Below are positions 44,537 through 56,649 of a stretch of DNA of 64,000 bases, piece by piece. Every line of letters starts with the position of its first letter. Within the stretch, counting starts at the first letter, position 1. This stretch comes from Amphiduros pacificus (lineage: Eukaryota > Annelida > Polychaeta > Phyllodocida > Hesionidae): NCBI GenBank assembly GCA_949316495.1, contig OX439004.1, positions 39,562,561 through 39,626,560 on the forward strand, written 5' to 3'. Position numbers and translations under genes: made by a program. The notes below the pieces were generated by a model. The model had not been told where the DNA came from, did no database searches, and saw nothing but the letters and a program-made list of their open reading frames with translations.

Positions 44537-45125
44537 TAGGACTCTGTGCTAAAAACTAATATCATTAAAATATTATCAACAATTGATGGAGAATGTCTCC
44601 AATTTACTGACAAAATAACTATAAAGATTGGAACTTCGACCTGTAAGGCTTTTTGACCTAAACGTGATCTGGCATGCAGCTCTGTAAGACAACATTCTGG
44701 GGAGAGCACAAGGTACAGTTTGACATATAAATTCATGCATATTATGATGTATCTTTTTGGAGGAATAAAATCATTTCGTATCTTATACACGTATTTGATT
44801 ATTAATCCAATCTGCTTTTTGTTTTTTGAATCCATGCATTAGTGTTTGGATTGTAAGGATAAACGATTTTCATCATAACATGTTTGCCAAAATTGATAAT
44901 CACTATTACTTCATTATGACAAAAAACATTTTTCACTTTATTCTCAATTTGCCATATTCCTCGAATAGATTTTAGAATTAGGAACAAAAATATTTGACAG
45001 ACAGATATATTGCATTTATCAAATATATTTTATTTCTATCTTTCATTTTGAAATTAACTGAAACATGATAAATCCTTGAATGTAAATTAATATGACTGAA
45101 AATGTATCTAAGATTGAGTTGAATC

Positions 45126-46244
45126 CTAAGCGGCTGACACAGAAAACACGGACTCATCATGGACCCGATTTCCCCTTCCGGTAACAATGAGATAAATGTG
45201 TATGACCTCCTTGCGGAAGCCCTTCCCAGTCAAACAATACAGATAAAAATTAATACAGTGGTTAACGTTAATTACTGAGATAAGAATAGATTCCACGGGA
45301 GCAAATGACGCCGAGCTTCCGGTGAGGAAAGGTCTTATGACCAAGACAGAGAATCCAGGTGGGACGAGAATGAGGAATGTGAATGATATAGCCAGGAACA
45401 TCACTGTCATCTGTCTCACTCCCTTTGAATCTGATTGGCCGGACGAGGACACGGAACTCTGACGTGATTGGACAGAGGACTGATGCTTGAGACGCACGTG
45501 CTGCAGCTTCCATAGTGCCCGGATGATAATTATGTTGAGTGACAGGATCAAGATAGTCGGGATCACTGCCACCAGGGCGTACACTATCCAGGGGCGGATC
45601 TTCTTCTCAAAGAATCTACTTCCTGAAGATGGGTAGCCGCATTGACTTTTGATAATCGGTCCATTTTCTGTGTCCATCATTTCTATTCCCCTGGTCCAAA
45701 ATATGTGTACATTTTTCAAAGATGAAATTATGAACAGAAAAAGGCATATCGTTTTTGACCTTGCTGGGGTGCACCAGGTTTTGGCTTGGATATGATAGAC
45801 AACGGCTATGAATCGATCAAATGTTACTGCACATAGCAACCAAATCGCGATATCTCCAAATATGAATTGTAGAAATCTTTGCAAACGGCACGGAATGTTG
45901 TGTACATATCTAATGTCATATCCTGTATAATAATCGATAAGATATGGGACCAGGCCGAGATAGAGATAACACATATCGGCGATTGCCAGCGTTGCAAAAT
46001 ATATCCCAGCGGAAGTGAACTTCATGGACTTCCGGCGCATCACTACAAATGCAAGAATATTCCCGAAAGTGCCAGTGATGAGGATGATAATTGCTAGTGA
46101 TGCCCTTATATCGCCAGCCAGTTGATAGAGCGCCTCGTCTTCAGATTGTTCCGTGTGAGACTTGTCTACCTCACCGGAAACGGTGGAAGTCACATGACCC
46201 AAATCCACTTTGATATTGCCACTATCAAGTTCGTTGCCTTCCAT
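45126..46244 (-). CDS. Rhodopsin-family (class A) G protein-coupled receptor
   Basis: One uninterrupted coding exon, 372 residues from the ATG at 46244. I chose this start because a good splice acceptor (TTATTTTTCAG, exon from 46278) lies 33 bases before it, so the in-frame upstream Met codons are probably intronic. The extracellular N-terminus of about 50 residues lacks a signal peptide. Seven helices are visible: TM1 with GNILAF, TM2 with LAIADMCYL, TM3 ending TFDRFIAVV (DRF in place of DRY), TM4 LFLFIISSL, TM5 ALVAVIPTILILSLN, TM6 FLAISFTFLILVPPGF and TM7 INVNHCINFYLYC (the N-P-x-x-Y site reads NHCINFYLY). A Cys at the top of TM3 (IPCRLQRF) and a Cys in loop 2 (KSQCGYP) fit the conserved disulfide. 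This is an orphan peptide-receptor type common in lophotrochozoans; ligand unknown. Confidence 0.9.
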   Translation of the reverse strand: MEGNELDSGNIKVDLGHVTSTVSGEVDKSHTEQSEDEALYQLAGDIRASLAIIILITGTFGNILAFVVMRRKSMKFTSAGIYFATLAIADMCYLYLGLVPYLIDYYTGYDIRYVHNIPCRLQRFLQFIFGDIAIWLLCAVTFDRFIAVVYHIQAKTWCTPARSKTICLFLFIISSLKNVHIFWTRGIEMMDTENGPIIKSQCGYPSSGSRFFEKKIRPWIVYALVAVIPTILILSLNIIIIRALWKLQHVRLKHQSSVQSRQSSVSSSGQSDSKGVRQMTVMFLAISFTFLILVPPGFSVLVIRPFLTGSSASFAPVESILISVINVNHCINFYLYCLTGKGFRKEVIHIYLIVTGRGNRVHDESVFSVSAA

Positions 46245-46289
46245 GATGAATATTGATGATGAGCACAACCGATATCTTCTGAAAAATAA

Positions 46290-47125
46290 CATTTTAATGA
46301 CTATCAGATTAATGTAATTTCTTCTACATTTTAAATTTCCTTGATTATGCAAGCTTCACGTGAACGGAAATATCAATGATATCTATGATGATTTGTTTTC
46401 AATTATTGAAAATAAATCGATTTTGCAACCTTTTTTTGACTATCATATTTATTTGATGAATTCGAAATCTATAAAAAAAATCATATTCTGCAATGAATAA
46501 TTATATAATTTTCACACTGTTCTATTTTGTTAACAAATTAGTTAACAAAGGACCTTGGTTTGTTTTCGTTTGGTTATGACACTATTATTAGTGTATCTCG
46601 TCGGGATATGACTATGATCATGATAAATGTGGCATAGAACTCTCTTTACTCACAATATATTATGGAAAGAATCCTGCAACTTTCACAGTTCCTTTGATAA
46701 TAATTCTCGAAGTTTACTTATCTAAAATAATGCATGCAGGAAAAAAAGCTTTTCTTTATGAACTTCATGAAATTTTATGCCAACCTCAAGCATGTGTATT
46801 ACTTTAGCATTATATGACATCAATTGGAGTCAATCATTTGCTCTTGAAGCAAGTGGAGTGATATTTCATTTGCACAATCACACAAACATGAAGGTCTAGG
46901 TAGGGAAATAGCTGGTAGAAAAAACAACCTTAGTCATTGTTTAGCAGTTTTTTTTATTATTGTACCTTATCATATATTCTCAAACGCTCATGGCCAAAAC
47001 TTTCGAGCTGATATTCAGGCTCCCTGTCTTTGTTTGTTTTCGTTTGGTTATTTGAACTGGCATTAATACCTGTACTGTCATTGATATTATTGGGACTGAC
47101 ACTGACATTTGTTCTGACACTGATA
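46290..47125. other. Upstream of GPCR gene, no coding exon
   Basis: It should hold the GPCR gene's 5' non-coding exon and promoter. None can be fixed from the sequence alone. Confidence 0.35.
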
Positions 47126-47129
47126 TTTG

Positions 47130-47229
47130 TATTGACACTGAACTTTTTACTGGCACTGATATTTTACTGGCACTGATATTTTACTGGCACTGATATTTTA
47201 CTGGCACTGATATTTTACTGGCACTGATG
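47130..47229. repeat. 18-bp tandem repeat
   Basis: About five copies of TACTGGCACTGATATTTT, preceded by looser variants (ACTGACATTTG, ACTGATATTTG) from about 47095. Confidence 0.95.
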
Positions 47230-50060
47230 TTTGTTTATACTGGTCCCAATAATGATGTTTTCATAATCTTTAACAAAATGCAAGTTTGCATCATTTTCCA
47301 ATATTTTCCAAGTGACACGGCAACTGTCTTTGACATGAATATAAGAGAGAGGATGGAGTTTTCTGGTACAATGTTGTATTTCCTTTACTAAGGAACCGCA
47401 AAACGTGAATCCAAACATTGTATAATGTATACAAACATGCGATATCGAGATTTTGCTTGTTTTGCAGAAATATCACCAACTGCAGTTTCACATCGCATTC
47501 CTCTAAGTGCTGTTGGTTTACATGATAAACATGTCATATGATAATTATGCTGTGGTAGTTATATCGGTCCTGATGCTGGAAAAGATAACACGCACACGTC
47601 TTGTATAAATATTACATATCATGCTTAATTTGGTTGAGAAGGACATGACGTTTTCTTTTTCACAAGAACAACCCATGATGTGCTATTCCCTTTAGAGAAA
47701 ATATCAAGCTTTGAAAAGAGAGTCCTTTGAACCAGCTTAGGAGATAAAAAGAACATTGAATGGGGCACAATCGCAAGTGCATTCTCACGTATTTAGTTAT
47801 TTTGTGATACCGGTAGGCAAGCTCTGAAAGCACAAAAAACATGGCTGCCGTGAGCTTGTCGAGATGTGCGTCAGCCTTTCTCAAGGGCCTTACAGTTACT
47901 GCAGCATACTAAGAGAGACTTAGTAACGTTACTGGCCAGTCCGGGGGCTAACCATATACAACTGAATTCTAATTCTAATGCTTGAAAATGAATAAAATTA
48001 TTTCAACGCCTTGGCTTTCTTCAATGATTCGCTTTTCAATCATATTTATATTATTAGTTAATGATGCACAGATAATAATTGCCCTGTTTATTGCTGCTTG
48101 ATGTCAACCTGATTGTTTAAATCAGATCTATCATATCACCAATAGTGTACTCATATTGAATGGCCGTGATTTGTGATGTTATCACTGAGATATGAGTCAG
48201 GTGAATGAACTAGAATCTGGTAGAGCAGATAGAATCCACATGACCTGACCTCACAGGAAATGATGTGCTATCTTGTTCCAACAATACTCTTTCATATCGG
48301 CATTTTATCATCATACATTCGATTATTTCTGTTGATGGTGGCTCTTATATCATGATGCGATGGGGGATGCTCTATAAGTAAAGAGAATGGTGTTGTTACT
48401 ATGAATATAGATACTGCGTCGATACCGCCACTGAACCACATATAAATTCCTCTGGGCATGAATATGCATCTTGTTGCTTATATAGCAGTTCCCTCGGATC
48501 AGAATCATCAACAGATCTTGAAAAGTTTGTAGGGTAATTATTATTACAATATATAATCTCAGTCAGCTTCACAAACATTTTAAAATAGACGACCGACCAT
48601 AGGGCTCATTGTAAGAATTGTTATAAACATTGGGAAGTTGAATTGGTGAAGTCAAGGTGACAGAGAGGATGTATTCGTGCACTGAGACAGCAGTTTGTAC
48701 TGACCTGTGTGTCCACCTGGCTGGTTTGAATATCTTATATAGGGCCATCTGACAGGTGTTAATGACAATAAAGAAAGTTGGTGATTTGCAATATTTTAGA
48801 ATGAAAAAAGTCAATATGGATAAATTTAGTTCATAGTTACACATACATTGAAAATAATCAGTACATCTTTACAGGCTACTTTGTCCTTTTAGAGCTCTTT
48901 TAATACCCTATTATGTATAGATAATCGGACTTGTATGTTGAAATTAAGCAGGTTTTAAACAGCTGATAACGAAATGGCAATTCGGACAAAATAAGACAGT
49001 TGACTGTTATATAACGCCTGAGGTTATTCATAAGCATCTTCCGAGAAAATCAATAGCGATGAGTCAATGATAATGTGAAGTTCAAATAAAATCATTCATC
49101 AATAAATCAGAAATAAAAGCCGTCTCATAGTCTTCAACGCAATACTCATAATCACAAGAACATTGATTTGAGCAATTTTCCAAAGAAAGAAACTCTTTTG
49201 ATTTTAAATGTAGACTCAATAGAATTTTTTATAAATCTTACAAAGGACACCAATGTGAAATGACCAATCAATGCTATTCATAAGACATGAGATTTTCTTC
49301 TGAGGATGAGGTATAAGTATATTCTTGTTCATATACAACAGTGAGGATCTACGCCATCTTGGGTCATATATTCTACGGAGGCTCATTATCTAATCAGTAT
49401 CTCTACTATCATATTTCAATACCACAGAGATATGCCTGAAATGCTCAGCAGATAATTTGGGATCAGAACATAGCCAGGTTTTACCTCCTGTATACAAGCT
49501 CGAGACTCAAGCCAGTATGAGATGGGTCTTACAGGGATATCTTATTGACGCTGACAACACTATCTTGTATCACAGAAATTGATTTAAAAGTCAATCTACA
49601 GGTGCAGAGAATTGGTTGAGAATTTCACCCAGGAGACTGGTAGATAGAGGTTGCATTTAGATGCAGCAAATAACATAACATTGGTAATACATGTAATATA
49701 TATATTTGTATATTTATATTTATATCATTTCAAAAAATCAAAGAGTAAACAGGATGGTTTTCAATCGAACAGAATACTCGATTAATTAATTCGAATAAAC
49801 AAAATGCTTTCTTGGATATACCATAGAAATTCCTCACTATTATGCAATAAGAATCATATGATACAGTGTCAAGTTAGCCTCCCCAATTTAAATGTTGTTG
49901 TAAACTGAGTACAACGTCCAGACAAATACAATAAAAGACACTTGCCTGTTTGTTACTGCAGAGCATGCGCCTGGTACACAAGTGGTATGACTTTCCTCCT
50001 GAGCAGCTCATGAGTAACTAGAGAGGCCCATCCCACGGCCCCTACTAAAAATACAGACAC
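47230..50060. other. Intergenic, nothing recognised
   Basis: AT-rich DNA with short random open frames. No gene, RNA or transposon could be supported. Confidence 0.5.
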
Positions 50061-50069
50061 TCCCAGGCA

Positions 50070-50140
50070 TGTACGCTCCCGTAGCAGTCAATCACCTACT
50101 CATTGAGCGGTGCGGTGCTGAGCTACTCGGGAGCGTCACG
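50070..50140. repeat. Short imperfect inverted repeat
   Basis: ACGCTCCCGTAGC near 50073 pairs with GCTACTCGGGAGCGT near 50121. It is flanked by a region richer in GC than its surroundings. It may be the core of a small fold-back element. Confidence 0.5.
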
Positions 50141-50399
50141 TATGGGAGCCTCCCAACCATTGATGAGGTCTATAAGATCCACAGTGCCAAGCAAGGGTTA
50201 GACAGAAGCCACAAATCAAATGATATTCACACAGTCGCCTTTGTTATAATCGCCGTGCACAGGTCATTTATATTGGACATAGGGCTATGTGTATATAGAG
50301 TGACACGGCATATTACTTTCATCCATCAGACGGGCACCTTATTAACTCAATGTCAAGTGTTAGAATGGGAATAATTTGATAAATAATAATGGGTTCATA

Positions 50400-52050
50400 T
50401 TGCATAGGATTCGTGAATTGCTTCCAAAAATCTTATTACACACACAATCCGATGATATTCTTAAAGTATGCGGTAGTTTGTTAATAACAAAGATTCATTA
50501 CTTATACTTTGGTTCATACGTCTAGCACAAAATGCCATTTATATGCATAACACTAACCTTATTACCACTCTTTCCAATCAGTATTTCATGCATTGTTTAT
50601 GGTGCATAAAGTTGACTGGTTGTGACAGTAATACAGTCTATTACATGCATGACTCGCACATTGTCATGGTGAGATTTATCTCCAAAACAACCTCCATTTA
50701 GGCCATTTTATTGGTTTCTAACTGGATGGGACATGGTTGACCAATGAAATCAAAATTGAATGATCATCGATGGCATTCCACGGAAAAAGGTGTGACGAAT
50801 TACAAAAAGGTCTCTGTTAAGTCCCACAAAGATGGCCGCTTATTCCTTTCTATGTTACGTGGCTACACGGCTCAGTATATAGATATTTGTGGGAGAGAGA
50901 AACTGTCCTGGGATTGACACTCCTAAGTGGAGACACTGTTTGATACTGCATGTGTGTACATGAACGGCCTTCAGCACATCAATATAACCTGCCTACTCCT
51001 CTGCAGACTGCTCATATGCAAATCCCGATTTTTAAAAGCCTAGAGAGTCCATCTAAATCGATCTGCCCAGGCAAATGCTTTCAGATTCCATAATCCAATA
51101 TTTATTGTGGTGCCAAGATTGTAAAAGAAGTTATTGTTTATCTTATTTAAATTTTACCTCCTTTTCAGTAAAATGTTAAAAAAAAATATTATATAGTTGA
51201 AACATAGAATTTCCAAGAGTCAATATCTGCCCTTTTGCCGAAGATTCAAGATTCAATTTTTTGCTGGAATAAATACTTTGTTATGCTGCATGGTCGAGAT
51301 ATTGTCTCCCAATCCAGCCAGTGCTCAATTGTCGGGTCATCAAAGGCAGTGGTTTATGTTCCCAAGTCCTTGAGTCCCGTCGACAGGCATCTATCTAACC
51401 CAACATTGCCATTATAAAAAAAAGACATTCAATGCCAATAAAAGACAAGACAAATTACATTTTGACGATTTGATGATTTTCTTTAATTATCTTAAATTCA
51501 AAACGAGTTACCTCACAGCGAGTTGGTGCATGACTTGCTAGATTTGACCTCACTTTCAAGATGGAAGCCAATGTGATACAACAGAGTGAGCAACCAGTAA
51601 ATATGTTGAATAGTATTGTTTTGGAATAATAAAATGCTGATCTGATGGACAATATACTTGAGATTGGGTTATGTACATGTCTTTATTCAAGATTAATGAA
51701 CTGTCATGGCATGTAGTATCAGTACAATCCTTGTCTGTGCTAAAAAGTGTAATCAAAAAGAATATTGAGTGAGTAATCTTGCCATGAGTGAAGCTGAATG
51801 GATATAATAAGACCAATGGAACACAGCTTTCTCATATCTAACCTTACACTGTCCACACTCAGACAGAAATCATCTTACAACATTACAATGTCAACCTGGA
51901 TGGAAATTAGTCACATTTTATTGACAGCAAATCTTCAAAATGGGCCGAGTGGACGTTAGTTAGTCTTTTACAGTTTTCTTTTATTAACATATTAGTGGAC
52001 TATTTGTCTGCACTACTCTGACAGACATATGATATGGTAAAAGATCCTTT
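50400..52050. other. Intergenic, nothing recognised
   Basis: No coding exon, tRNA or clear repeat found up to the composite transposon. Confidence 0.45.
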
Positions 52051-54597
52051 ATGGAGGCATACAGAGTGCATCACACCGGTACGCGATATTATCGATATAC
52101 CGGTATACAGACATCGATACGATAACCGGTATTGTCATACTGGTGCTTCGATATATTAGTTGTATCGAATTGGGCCCTCATATCATCATAATAACACAGA
52201 TTTTTGATTCGATATTTTACGCATCGTAAGTTTTTTAATCTTTCAAATGTAAATACGACGACTGAGGGATCCATCATTGCGCAATATATCAATATTTCAA
52301 TGGGAATGAATACGTTGTGACAGCACTCCAATCGTTTTCGCGCCAAAAATAAGAGCTTCTCCCCGTCACTTCCGGTTTTCGAAATGACAAACTCGTGTTG
52401 CGTATGCATATTTAAGCATTGTTAAATTCATATTTTCTCCGATTTGAGCAATATATACACTTATTAATAGGAGGCGGACTACTGTTGACACGTCGTAGAA
52501 TATTTCTGTGCGTATTTTAAGCCGAAGATATTAAATATATCGCCGTTTGGGGAGTTTGTACCCGGACCGATAAAGACAGTCAATTATTCTTCTATTTCGG
52601 TTCAGTAATAGTGATATGCACTCAAAATCAAATGTCATCAGGATGACTACATTTAAAGGGGTAGTCGGTGGTGTCAAAATTAACTACCCCAGGTAGTCAA
52701 AATTATATGACTACCTATGGTGGTCAGATAAAATGGTGGATAAAATGTGGTCATTATGACTACCTAATGTAGTCAAGATGGTAGTAAATGTAGTCACAGG
52801 GTGTTCAGTGTAGTCATGAGGGTAGTCACGTGGTATTCTATGTAGTCATCAGTGCAGTCACAGGGTGTTCCAAGTCATTTGGTAGACAACCGGAAAATTA
52901 TCCCAACAACATAAATTACAACATCTTGTCATCTGGCATAGAGAGAAAGATCCATCAGATTATTGATATTTGCAGCATCTCCTTTCTTGCTTTTAAAGGT
53001 TTTTTGCATTACTTGTATGTGTTGAGTAGTTGACATTCATCTTCACTTGCTAGTTTTTCAGAATTATAATTATTACAATACAAGGAAAATATTCTCAAGA
53101 CATCTCTAGCAAGAGAAACAATTATTTATTGACACATAAACCTTTGATAGGAACAATAACATGTTACATGAGAATAAAATGTTCATGTTGAACAACTAGT
53201 TTGCATTCTCATTATCACTTCCATGTAATGTCTTAAGAACAATAGTTGTCGATTCAAAGTTGATATTAGTAAATGTTCTTTCTGTATTTGATATTCAAGG
53301 TCTTCTCCTATTCCCTTCACACTACTTTGCCTGTGGCCTGCCAACTTATTTCAGAGTAAGAACCATCAGATTGTTGATTTTTGCGACATATGCTTTCCTG
53401 CTATTAAAGGCATTTTGCATTAATTTACATTTATGTGTGGAGTAGTTGACACTTCATCTTCACTTGCTGGTTATAATTATTTATACCAAACATAGCGGCA
53501 TGGTCAACATTGTTTTGCTTCTCATCAGAATCATTCTTCTTCTTTTTCATTCCAAATTTGGATTTCGCTTCTATTTGCAGAGTTGACTCCTTACTCTTTC
53601 TGTTGTTTTGGAATTCGCTTCTAATTCATTTCAGCCATAATCCCTACAAATATTCATCAAAATATACTAGAAAAGGTAATTATAGTGAGCATATTGGTAC
53701 TCGACATATATTAAGGGTACAGCCATACCAGTGCCCATTTTTTCAACAATCTCACATTTTAAATCAACTCAAAATCTGAGCTGTGCTCAGCCTGGACTCT
53801 TGTCATTTCCAAGGACTGATTTTTTTCATTGAACTCACATTCTCTCAATTATTTGACAAATCTGATGTTGTTTCTCAATTGAGCTGGCTCAAATGTTTAA
53901 TTAAAATTGTTCAATGGGTTATCTAACCACCAGTGTAAAATAGATACACCAAATCAATGGATAAATGGTAATTTTCAACATGTGAGACAGGCTGGGACCA
54001 GACTCAGCCAAATCTCAAATCTAAAATTGGGCCCAGTTTGTTCCACAAGTTTCAAAAATAATGAAGAACATACAAATATGTTATGGTCGAGCAATTATCA
54101 CAGTAAAAAGTGAACACAGTTTTATATTGGGTTTATATAATGATTTCAATGGTTCATATTCCAATAACAATTCAATGATTTTTTTCAATCACTGATTTCT
54201 TTATGTTGAGAAACTTGCTCTTGGGTGGACATACCTTTATTGTATCCATGGACAAGTTGTCTTCACAGAACAGGTGAGGCAACATTGTCAAGATGTATGC
54301 AACCATATCTAAATATTGAAGATGTGTTGGGTACCTGAAATGAAAAGCTTTGCTTTTAACTTGAGTCCTGCTATAAGCATGATATCATGTATATGACCCG
54401 TCATTTTGACACTACTTTGTGCACAATCAAATTTTTCTGAAATAAAAAGCTGTGTGGAGCTGATAATGTCCCGCATCTGGAAATAATTTTGATTTTTCAT
54501 CACATGACCTAATTTGTATCAATTTGCATCTCATCAAAATATAATTTTTTAAAGATATATATTGCACAATTTTGATAGAATGATCAGAATCTACAGA

Positions 54598-54996
54598 AGA
54601 AAGACATAGAGGGTGAGGGAGATATATGGGTATGAGGGAGATATAATGGTATGAGGAAGATAAGGGAGACACAGGGGGATTAGGGAGATATAGGGGTATG
54701 AAGGAAATAAGGGAGACAGAGGGATGAGGGGGATATAGGGGTGTGGGGGAGATAAGGGAGACACAGGGTGATGAGGGTGATATAGGGGTATGAAGGAGAA
54801 AAGGAAGACATAGTGGGATATGGGGAATATAGGGGTATGGGAGAGATAAGGGAGGCAGAGATGGATCAGGGAGATATAGAGGTATGGGGGAAAAAGGAAG
54901 GATGAGGGAGATGTAGGGGTATGAGAGAAACGAGGGGATAGTGGGATGGGGAGATAAAGGAGAAAAGAAGAGGAGTGAGGGAGATATCAAGGCATG
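54598..54996. repeat. 400-bp purine-only-biased minisatellite
   Basis: Imperfect repeats of GGGAGATATAGGGGTATGAG-type units. The plus strand is nearly all A, G and T with almost no C. The long open frame on the opposite strand (Pro/Ser/Leu/Tyr repeats) is a by-product and not a gene. Confidence 0.85.
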
Positions 54997-55354
54997 AGGA
55001 CCAAATGTTTAAATATTAAATTTATATTAGCATAAACTAGACAAATGCATACCTCCCCCAAATGACCCTGTTCTCAATTTTTTAAAAAGCCTTGGTTGTT
55101 TAATTATTTGTCTCTGTCATTTTTTCTGAAAAAGCCATCTGTGCGATGTTGAAATGTAGACACGTGATCACCGCTTCCTGCCATTGTTACTATGGACAAT
55201 TGTATGTTAGCTGCTCTATGATTGGTCAAAATGATTTCCATTGTCTCACACCATTGTCTTTACTGCCATGATTGGTCTAAACTGGATGTATGTATGGACA
55301 TTGTAGGATTATTATTAAGACAGACAAAAATTTAATTTAAAGAAAAGACATTTC

Positions 55355-55441
55355 TTGGTCAGAATCAAACCCACTGCCCCAGGATTACATGGTGTAATGA
55401 GGGCACTGGTCCAATGCTCTAACTGCTAGGCCATGGGAGAT
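55355..55441 (-). mobile_element. tRNA-like SINE head inside the 3.3-kb element
   Basis: Minus-strand text ATGGCCTAGCAGTTAGAGC (A box) is followed about 45 bases later by GGCAGTGGGTTTGATTCTGA (B box). The body and tail are unclear. It could also be a decayed tRNA gene or pseudogene. Confidence 0.5.
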
Positions 55442-56083
55442 GCTGCTTGTGACATATGTGTTAGGCATAGTAGTCATTATGATGGCATGCTTCAAGCACA
55501 TATAGTCAACCTGACAACGTACCATGGAATTTCCAAGGGGTTGTCAGAGTGACTACCTCTGATTTACAGAATTATGTGCAAGTAGTCAGCCTGACTACCT
55601 TGACTACCTTTTCTTGATGAAAACATATTTATATAAATAATCATGTTTTTGGAGTTTATTTCAATAGAATATTTCTTCCTACATGCTTCTGGATACATTG
55701 TGAACACTAAAGACAATATTACCTATTTGGATTGCAATTACTTACCTGGGATTTGTTGGATTTTCTCTCAGCATAAAAATGGCTGCCTATTTGGAAAAAT
55801 GGCACCAGCATCTCTGAGCATGCTCCGAAGTCACTTCCTGTCTGGGGATAGTCAAGATGACTACCTAGGTAGTCATGCTGACTATGTAAAGAAATATGTT
55901 GACTACCACATAGTAAGCAAAATGACAACCTTGTGACTACATTTGGTTTTGAGTGTGTATCGATATGTATCGAATATTGATAAATCATCGATATATATCG
56001 TATCGTATCGATGAAATCCAACGATATGATGCCCTATCATCATCATCACCGTCACCGTCACTCCGACTCCGACTCCGAGCCTC

Positions 56084-56176
56084 AGTATGCGGCATACTAT
56101 AGGATGAAATCTACAAGCCTGGCTTGTAGATTTCATCCTATAGTATGCCGCATACTATAGGATGAAATCTACAAGG
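56084..56176. repeat. Perfect 36-bp-arm palindrome with an extra third copy
   Basis: The arm GCATACTATAGGATGAAATC plus TACAAGCC is followed by a single T and then its exact reverse complement. Arms match over 36 bases (56084-56119 and 56121-56156). The first 25 or so bases then recur in direct orientation to 56175. A short trinucleotide run (TCA/CCG/ACT mix) precedes it at 56037-56085. Confidence 0.95.
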
Positions 56177-56387
56177 TTATACCACAAACAATATATCCAC
56201 GTGAATCCACCCATATCAGAACCTCGGCTCTTTACATAGATACATAAAGGTGAAGATATAATGTAATCATACGGTCAACTAATTTAAATAACAATTGTCA
56301 GCTGTGTGCTTCCCTTGTTTAAACAATAGAAGCACAGGGAAGACTCCAATCAGGTCACTATTCGTCCGCAGAGAGAGTCTCACAGGA

Positions 56388-56646
56388 ACGCCGTGGATGA
56401 AGTGGGAATGCCGTGGATGAAGTAGGAATGCCGTGGACGTAGTGGGAAGGCCGTGTATGAAGTGGGAATGCCGTGTATGAAGTGGGAATGCCGTAGACAC
56501 AGTGGGAAGGCCGTGGACGCAGTGGGAAAACTGTGGATGAGGTGGGATGACGTGGATACAGTGGGAAGGCCGTGGATGCAGTGGGAGCACCGTGGACGCA
56601 GTGGGAAGGCCGTGGATGAAGTGGGAAGGCCGTGGATGAAGTGAGT
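56388..56646. repeat. 21-bp minisatellite
   Basis: About twelve copies of GCCGTGGATGAAGTGGGAAT G with variants (GACGTAGT, GACGCAGT). A 21-base period keeps all frames open, which explains the repetitive short open frames on both strands. Confidence 0.95.
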
Positions 56647-56649
56647 GAG

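Larger units (their letters stand above)
52619..55953. mobile_element. 3.3-kb non-autonomous DNA transposon with GTAGTCA subterminal repeats
   Basis: The left end CACTCAAAATCAAATG at 52620 and the right end CATTTGGTTTTGAGTG near 55938-55953 are inverted copies. Both termini are crowded with GGTAGTCA/TGACTACC in both orientations, at 52640-52860 on the left and at 55540-55610 and 55850-55935 on the right. Dense subterminal motifs flanking terminal inverted repeats are typical of transposase-binding ends. The interior holds a purine-rich tract, a tRNA-like SINE head and no convincing coding gene. Confidence 0.7.
52060..56033. mobile_element. Outer hAT-like element ends with ATCGATA motifs
   Basis: The left edge (52068-52165) holds TGCATCACACCGGTACGCGA, CATCGATACGATAACCGGT and TTGTATCGAA. 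The right edge, read in reverse from 56033, gives GGGCATCATATCGTTGG, CATCGATACGATACGATAT and TTCGATACATATCGATA. These are imperfect inverted ends with the TATCGATA flavour of hAT-type transposons. The inner element at 52619-55953 fills the middle. The left arm also shares sequence (CACTTCCGGTTTTCG, ATTGCGCAATATATCAATAT) with 62640-62745. No transposase is seen. Exact termini and target duplication are unresolved. Confidence 0.45.

Noticed and set aside
50069-50374. 101-residue plus-strand open frame
   Set aside because: No domain, signal or splice context; composition like surrounding non-coding DNA.
54427-54990. 187-residue Pro/Ser/Leu/Tyr-rich frame
   Set aside because: Reading of the pyrimidine strand of a minisatellite inside a transposon.
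56279-56590. His-rich repeat frame (RHSHFIHGLP units)
   Set aside because: The 21-bp minisatellite keeps every frame open; no gene signals nearby.
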